64,000 nt of DNA from NCBI RefSeq assembly GCF_025698545.1, contig NC_068575.1:58723980-58787979 (forward strand), given 5' to 3'. How positions within the stretch are numbered: the first letter of the stretch is position 1; each line of letters begins with the position of its first letter. The notes under the pieces are model-generated. The model worked only from the letters and a program-made list of their open reading frames with translations, ran no database searches and was not told the origin of the DNA. The position numbers and the translations under genes were made by a program. Shown one piece after another: positions 56,691 to 64,000 of the stretch. Source of the DNA: Gossypium raimondii (taxonomy: Eukaryota; Streptophyta; Magnoliopsida; Malvales; Malvaceae).

Positions 56691-57700
56691 TTGTAAAAGA
56701 AACGATAAATTTGTACTGTGAGACCTTTGAATGGTCAAGTTCAAAAACAATATAATTCCTAAAAGATTAATTAAACATTTGATTTTATAGATCTTAATTA
56801 ATTATATGAATAAAAAATATTTAATCTCTTAAATATACTTTTAAATAATATAAAACTTTAAAGCTTAAGCTTAAAGAAATACAATTAGTGATTCAAGAGA
56901 TTTTTAAAGTCTTTAATTCAAGAAGCCCGAACTGAATTTATCCAAAAATTTATGTTCGTGCAGTTTTATTAAAACAATCATAACTTAAGTTCTAAAATCT
57001 GAATTAACGCGTTTCAATATGCATTGGAAACTAATAAACAACTATTCAATTCAAGTCTAGATCCCATATAAAATGCATTGATAGTTGGATGATGTTCCAA
57101 AAATCAATTAAGCCTTCAACATTAATATTTTTTCATATCTAATGCCTTGTCAAGCGTTACGTCATCATTTTTTTTTTGTGTGTCAACCACCACATCAACT
57201 ATCACATAGCCACTTAACCTTCTATCCATAATTTTTATGAAATACTATATTTTAATAGCTCAAGTGATTATTAACTTTCAATTAAGAACTCAATTTATTG
57301 TAGTTTTTAATTAGGGATTTAATTAATTTGTTTAATTATCTGATGAAGTTTAAAACTTTTTTTTTCTTAAGGTTGAGAAAGTTTATCATTGTTTAAGGAG
57401 TTGTTTAGTTATCTGCTTATTTTGAAGTTGTGGCATTCCAACTATTAACCCCAATAATCGACTTTGTTATGAATGGTTTTCTTAAAGGGTTAGTAGGAAA
57501 TTGTCCCATAATTCTCGTTGTTAATCACTTCGTTAATTAGAGGGCTCATTTAACTTCGAGTACAAGAAAAAAAACCCAAATTCAACCTTTCAACCAAAAT
57601 AAAATTGCTTCCAATCCAATTAATTCAAACATTGGGTTTTAAGTCACTTATTATTTTGACAAATTTTGAGATTAGTGTTTCGAGGTAGAAAGAACTTAAA

Positions 57701-57737
<37 letters not shown>

Positions 57738-59161
57738 ACCATATATGAGTTTAACTTTAATCGGATTTGATCAAACTTTTGATACATCTGTTAACATAAT
57801 CGATTTCATATTTTTTAGCAAATTATATTTAATTAATAATGTAGCATTGCCCTCAAATGAAAAAACTGCATTTACCCTTTTAAAAATTATAAAATTATAA
57901 ATTAAAACATTAATAAAATTACACTTCTCAAAATTTCATCCTAAACTAATTTTCTAGCTTCCCCATGTATTTAACAAAATATAAATAATATAATATATAG
58001 AACACAAAATGTTTAAATGCCATTAATATGTATTTGATTTATATTAAGATTTTATATATTTAATAATATATGTCATATTTATATTTACACTCCTAAAAAA
58101 ATCATCCAAATCCATAATTAAAGAGCGAAGTTGAGATCCAAGCCCTTTTAAAATAATTAATTGTTACTTGTTAGAATGGGATGGAATCGATTAAATGAAA
58201 GATTAGAGGTTTAATCGAATTTCTTTTACTGAGTTTATTGGTGCCAGCTTAACCTTGAGATCAAAATCTGATTTTTTTCAACAATAATTTTAAAAATTTT
58301 AATTAAACTCACGAAAATTACGATGCTCAAATATAGATCGATTTTAATTTAATTCAACAATAAGTTACATCTTAACTTAAATATAATATAAATTTATTAA
58401 TTTTTTTTCTAAAACTAAATTCATTTGTAAGCACACATGTTTCCCTTTCGAATGCTTCTGACTTCAGCTATGGAACCTTTCCTTCTTTTAAACGTGCAAA
58501 AGAAAAAGAATTATTCGTGAGCTTGAAAGGCACTGACTCTTGACGAATTTATCGGACTTCATTTGCACTCTGTCCGAATCCATTTGCCACGTTTGGACAA
58601 AAACGTAAATGTGCATGTGATGAGTTTGATCCAAGCTTGCCTTTTCATTTTCTCTCTTAAAATATAAAGTTAAATATATTTATATTTTAGAAATTTGAAT
58701 TATAAAATTTTCAGAGCAAAAAAAATAATTTTTTCATTATATTTGTACCTTAAAAATAATTTTATCTCTTTAGGTGGTGGAGAGGCCTAAGCCGTTGCAT
58801 TCACCCATTATTTTAATAAAGAAAAATCTCAATGCGCGATCAATTTTTATTAATAATTAATAAAAGAAAATGAGATTATTTAGAATTAAATTCAAGCTTT
58901 CATGCTTACAATATAACGTTGTTTTCCTTGCTCTTGCCACTAGATCAATGAGAGAATGTCATAAACTATCTTAATATAAATAAACATGCATACATGTATA
59001 CTAATTATTATCATATGATATATTGGCGGAGTTTAAAAGATATCACTTGTCTTAAATTTATTTTTAATTTTTATAAAAAAATTATATAATATAAGTCCGT
59101 GAAATTAAAATTTTCAATATACATTTATTTTATAATAACCCTAAATAATATATATGTACAC

Positions 59162-59759
59162 GTTGTCATAATGTTAGAACTTTAGTCTCGCAAACCGTAT
59201 GGCCTTAAACAGAAACTCAGCTTTAAATTTGTTTAAGTCAACCTAACTCTCGAAAGTGTGAATTTATAAAGGGAATTCTCTAAGACACCAAAATAAAGCG
59301 GAAGCAAACTCTTAAGCAGAGAAGTAAAAAACGAACAAAAAAATCACAAGAAAAGTAAACACACAAAGTGTTTGAGTTAATGCTTTAAAAGTGTTTTTTA
59401 TTACTTCAAATAATTATAACAGAATGATTACAAATAAGGGGAAAAACCTCTATTTATAGTTGATCTCCCCCAAATTTAATAGTACAATTTAAATTACATC
59501 GATAGTTGAGATTAAAGACTATCTTCCTAAGAGATTTAAACTTTATACAATTTTATCACTGAGAATTTACAATATTCATCATGGTAACTCCAGTTTTACT
59601 AGAGTGTTCTACTAGGCCACCAAGGCTTCAAATAGATGAGCTTCTCTGCATGTTCTACAAATCAAGCCAGTTCAAGTGGATTAAATGAGTCTCATTTAAT
59701 TAGTTAACCTGCATGGGACGTTTTGTATACATTCGTCACGAGCTTCAATTCGTGACATA
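59162..59759 (-). mobile_element. Likely solo LTR of an LTR retrotransposon (fossil)
   Basis: About 595 bp bounded by TGTCATAATG on the left and CGTGACA on the right (reverse complement TGTCACG), the TG...CA ends of a long terminal repeat. On the minus strand an ACTATAAATAGAGG-type TATA region and an AATAAAAAACAC-type signal are present. TACAC on both sides (59157-59161 and 59760-59764) is a possible 5-bp target duplication if two extra bases are allowed at each end. No second LTR or internal region was seen nearby, so it is an old remnant. Family (Copia or Gypsy) not determined. Confidence 0.5.
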
Positions 59760-61549
59760 TACACATGCATATGAACGGAAACTAAAGCTTTAACTTTACA
59801 ATAAAAATTCACATATAAAAGCTTTACAATCTAGAATATTTTTAAAAAATATATTATAAGCAACATAAGTGTTGTGTGTAATAGCAAGTCACATTGCACT
59901 TTTAATGAGAGAAATTATGTCCAAACCCTCAATATGACAACAAAAAGGATTAATCTTCACTAACCACAAAGTATATATGAAAAATATATTGATCATAAAA
60001 AAAAATTGAGGATGTTTTTCTTTAACCTGTATATGAAAAATATAGGTATGAAGACAAATTTAGCTCCTAACGTTTACCCATTCTATCACTTTAGCTTTTG
60101 TTTTTTTGTTTTTTTTTTGTTGAGATCACTTTAGTCCTGAAATTTCAAAATTGAGTAAATTTGCCTTTTTTGTTAATGGAAAACCTAATTGAATCATTAA
60201 AATTTTAATGTAATTGACATGGTAGTTCGTGTGACAGTCTAGTATACTTTATTGCTAACATAGATAATTTTCTAAAACTTATATATATATATTTTTTAAA
60301 TTTGTTGAATTTTTAATTTTAATTTTTATGAATTATATATCGATTGCCACACAATTTGGCCACATCAATTCTGTTAAAATTTTAACAGTATAGTCAATTT
60401 TACCATCCAAAAGTAAGCAAATTGACTAAAATCTAAAAGTTAAGGACCAAAATGACGAGGAAAAGGAATAAAAATCAGAAAAAAAAAGAATGAGTAAACA
60501 TTAAGGACTAAATTTATCATTATACCAAAAATGTATTAGTTGACATTTTATGCAACATTGTGTTATTGGTAAGTAACGTGTCGAGTATCTTTTGGCAAAA
60601 GCTAAGCCAAGATTGAAGGCCTAAAAGGAGTAGAATAATCTTTTCCCTATCTTCACAGCAAACTCTTTTTCGTCATTCTCGATGAAAAAAACAACATTTT
60701 TCAAAGTAACATGATAAAAAAAAAGGGATAAAATAAAAACTTGTCAATTTTATACGCATTAGGATATAAGCAAAATTATCACAAGTTTTGGCTAAAATGG
60801 ATCGGAGAGGTGGGTAAAATAGTTTTATGGAACATGTTTCTTTCTTGTTTTTATGATTTTATCAGAATCCATGACTTAAATGCTTTTAATGAAAATTTTC
60901 ATCAGAGAAATCAAATAATTATTGAAAATAAAACAAGTCACATTTGACAATAATAATAAACAAGAAACAATGAAACAAACACTTTCATGCGGAGCTCCTA
61001 TAGGATATTAAATAATGGACTGAAGAAAATGACATTTACGAAGGACGGCCTTATTAATAATTTTTTTCCAAATTCCCATTATTAATCCTATCATAATTTA
61101 ATAACTTCCTTTCATTTTAAACAATATATTAAATTGATTTCTAAATAATTTATTACAAATATATTATGTTCACTTTCATGGAGAAGTTCTTTCATGAATT
61201 GTGTAAAAATCATTTAATAAATTGTTCAAAGATAATTTATTTTTTATTGCAATATAATACTTAGTAATATTGAATTTTTATTATTTTATATCTTACACTT
61301 ACATATATTGTTTATTTAAATTGATTTAGTTATTGCTCGTTAATAAGTTTTATAAACGAGTGAATCACACTTAATTTTTGTTTTTTGTCTTAAGGCCTCT
61401 TTAGATGGACGTCTATTTGTAGTTAATGTAAAACTAAAAGAAAGCTAAAAGTATCAAATTGGAGGTAAATATCTATCTAAAGATGCCTTTAGTTTCTCTT
61501 TAACCATACTTAATTTTAAAGGGATAAAACTTAATATATAATTTTAAAA

Positions 61550-61906
61550 GGCTAAACTACAAAAATCGTCATTTTTGTTTGCTTTAGATTACATTTTAAT
61601 CATCTATGTTTGAAATGTTACGTTTTAGTCACTTACGTTATCGTTTTGTTACGAAATGGTCACTCCACTGTTAAACTCTGTTATCTCCCTAATGGCAATC
61701 CAAATGAGCTTTAAATGTCAACTTGGATGTCTAGTTGCTGGATAAAAATATGTTTTTAATCAAATAAATTTAATTTGGACTACACGTAGGACATCCAAAT
61801 TGGCATTTAAAACGATAACGTAAGTGATTAAAACGTAACATTTCAAACATAAGTGACTAAAATGTAATTTGAGGTAAATAAAAGTGACTATTTTTGCAAT
61901 TTACCC
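61550..61906. mobile_element. Mutator-like MITE, copy 2
   Basis: Same family as 33558-33975: TATGTTTGAAATGTTACG, CACTTACGTTATCGTTTTGT and TACGAAATGGTCACTC are shared. Flanks ATTTTAAAA and ATTTAAAAA agree at 8 of 9 positions. The right arm is shortened compared with copy 1. No coding sequence. Confidence 0.7.
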
Positions 61907-62214
61907 ATTTAAAAATATTTAACGAAATTAAACAAAATACAAACAAATTATAAGAAAAAACGTTAAACTTAAATTAAAAATAGCTTAATTAACCCAAATT
62001 AAATACAAACCACCTAGAAAAGTAAACATATGTAAACAATCAAAGCAATATTTGACCCAATAAAAAAAACAAAGCAATGCAAACAGATTTTCCATTTTAC
62101 GAAGTTCGTTTTGTAATTTGCCGAAATATAAAAAATAAAAAACTAAAAAAGGAACCTTCGCTTTGGTAACTACATAACCATACCTTAAGTACTTATTTAG
62201 TTGTCTTCTACTAA

Positions 62215-63961
62215 GATAAATTAAGACAAACTTTTTATTTTTCTTTCTCTTGAGTCTACGACTCTCTCGCTCGCTCGCCCTCTCTCTCTCTATTTCTTTA
62301 ATGGCGAGAGAAGAATCAAAACTCATTTGAAATCAAGGTATAGCAATAGCAGCAGAATAGCTTTGCCTATTCACGGCGCGAATCTCGAGAGGACTTCATT
62401 GGACTCTCTTCTTATTTTCTCAGGTTCGTTCAATTTTTTTTTTTTTTTGCTTCCGTTCATTTCGTCGGATTTTTCTTTCCCTTTTCTAATTACGTTTCGA
62501 TTCGATTTTGTTTTCTTTTTTGTATATTGCGAATTTTCTTTGTTGTTTTGATTCCTTTAACGAAATATTTATTTATTTTGATTCTGCTTTGACGTGTTTT
62601 TTCCTGTACTTTTCATTTATTTGTTATATTTGGATTGAAATTGCTTCTTCTTTTTAAATTATGTTTTAGAAATTAAACTTAATTAGGTAAAGCTTTAAAG
62701 AGCGACGGATCTACTTATAAATAGTAAAATATTTCTCAAATTTTTCGAAAATAATATGAGTATCGTATATTTTCTAGTAAATGCGTAAAATATTCATTCC
62801 TTGAACTGAAAAAAAATTAGTATTTATTTTATTATATACTTAGATCTTAGCAAACAGGTCAAATACATGTAGCTGGAATGGTTTCAATTCCCTTCATATT
62901 TTTATATTAAATGAAAATGCGCCAAATCCGGGCCCAAATAAGAAAAGAAATTTTGTTTGATGGAGGACTTATTGTTAGTTGTTTAGGTTTTAATGGAATA
63001 AGCAGTTAACAGATGTTATAAAGACGGCTTTAGATAAGAAAAAAAGCATTTGTTAATTGTTATGTTTCTTTGTTTCGTCATTTCTTTTATATGGTTATTG
63101 TTATTAAAGCTGCTCGAGTGCCGAAATCTGGCTGCTCTGCCGTTTACTATAAAGTGCAGACATTTCTTTGGTTCATTTCGGGAACTTAATTTGAATTTGG
63201 ATATCAAAATTTTCTGACCTACTTAAAATTATTGAATCTGAAACTATTTAACCTGAGAAGTTTGATATGTGCCGAGAATAAGGTATGGGACATGGATCCC
63301 ACATTGGAAAGTATAAGATCTTTTTTTGGGGGAGTTTATACGTACCGAGGCTCTTTCACCCTAACAACCAGTTTCTGGATGTTGTTCTCCGTAAGTTCAT
63401 GTAAAATATTTGCAGGTACTGTTCAATTTTAAGTGGACCGGTTTGAGAATCACGAATCTTAGGAAATAATTTTTGAAATCTTAAATTTGGAGTTGATTCA
63501 GCCCAAACCCAGATCCAGCTTCTTTAAATCATTCTCAAAGTATAAATTTGAATTTCTAGATTTGGCGGCTCAGAAGAGCTGGGGAGATATAATTTTACCT
63601 GTTTTTTTTCTTTCAAATTGATAGCCTCCTATGATTGTTCTGAAAAATGTGTTTAATGTTTATAGTATTTTTTCTGCTTTTTATTTGCTCTGTCATTTCT
63701 GAAATGAAAGTTCTTTATGCTAGTTACTTGTTATTTCTGAAAGAAGAAACTTTCTCCATTGTCTTTATTGCAAGAGGATGCAAGAATGCAAGTTTGTGCT
63801 TTCTTTAACTTTTCATTGTGAATAATTATAAGCTATACTTGTTAAGCAATTCAACTCATTTGTATAGTTGCAGATTTTTTGACAACGGAACATAATTTTT
63901 GCTTGCATGAAAATTTGAGAAACAAGGACTCTGCTTGACAACTTGGAGACTTAAGTTAAAA
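62215..63961 (+). promoter_or_regulatory. Leader exon, upstream ORF and leader intron of the right-edge gene
   Basis: A CT-rich start (CTCTCTCGCTCGCTCGCCC, about 62260-62280) is followed by a leader exon ending at 62423 (CTCAG, then GTTCG). The leader holds a ten-codon upstream frame at 62301-62330 (MAREESKLI, stop). A proposed leader intron runs 62424-63873 (ending GTTGCAG), and the rest of the leader is 63874-63961. Transcript evidence would be needed for the exact exon borders. Confidence 0.5.
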
Positions 63962-64000
63962 ATGTCATCTGTAAGCAAGGCTGATCGGAAAACAGCTCTG
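63962..64000 (+). CDS. N-terminal 13 codons of a gene running off the window
   Basis: ATG followed by SSVSKADRKTAL to the last base. The ATG lies 88 nt after a good acceptor (GTTGCAG), which favours this start. The N-terminus resembles a group of plant nucleotide-sugar/triose-phosphate-type transporters that begin with a short polar stretch of this kind, but 13 residues cannot decide the family. Confidence 0.45.
   Translation, partial: MSSVSKADRKTAL

Larger units (their letters stand above)
54205..62214. other. Large AT-rich spacer with transposon remnants
   Basis: No host gene was recognised over about 8 kb. A TTCCTT-type simple repeat lies at 54478-54508. It contains a SINE-like copy (54838-54928, minus strand), a LINE tail (56330-56690), a TA microsatellite (57703-57731), a likely solo LTR (59162-59759), an inverted-repeat block (60050-60540; CTCCTAACGTTTACCCATTC facing its complement) and a Mutator-like MITE (61550-61906). 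Confidence 0.5.

Overview
The window is nuclear plant DNA: AT-rich spacers dense in small DNA transposons, genes with many short exons and GT-AG introns, chloroplast and mitochondrial protein genes, CT-rich 5' leaders and plant-only families. Repeat families and protein sequences fit a eudicot, most likely cotton (Gossypium); the genus is an inference. There is no bacterial, plasmid or CRISPR content, and I found no tRNA, rRNA or other RNA gene.

Layout. 287-3829 is a PIF/Harbinger-type element with TAA target duplications, carrying a broken piece of a mitochondrial acyl carrier protein gene and the last exons of a WAT1-type transporter. 4213-6010 (+) encodes the mitochondrial ATP synthase epsilon subunit. 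7344-9886 (-) encodes an ATG1t-type kinase. 9.9-29.1 kb is a tandem cluster of three ACT7-like actin genes (12726, 19488, 26089; all +). The second and third encode the same 377-residue actin. The first carries five one-base deletions in exon 4 and is a pseudogene or a consensus error. 29173-31916 (-) encodes the chloroplast carbamoyl-phosphate synthase small subunit. 35974-37429 (+) encodes an unrecognised repeat protein with a likely lipidated MGCC start. 39469-41831 (+) is an intact WAT1-related transporter. 45389-45834 (+) is a small unknown protein. 47409-49041 (-) is an Alba-RGG RNA-binding protein. 51809-54204 (-) is a conserved plant protein of unknown function. The right edge holds the leader and first 13 codons of another gene (+).

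The spacers contain MITEs whose target duplications can be read directly: hAT (8 bp), PIF/Tourist (TTA/TAA) and Mutator-like (10 bp). They also hold three LINE tails ending in RNase H-like sequence, a two-copy tRNA-derived SINE-like repeat and one likely solo LTR. Several insertions can be ordered in time against the actin duplications.

The genes are ordinary neighbours rather than a pathway. I saw no new multi-gene system. The best leads are the gene-capturing Harbinger element, the mosaic, damaged first actin copy, and the lineage-type MGCC repeat protein.
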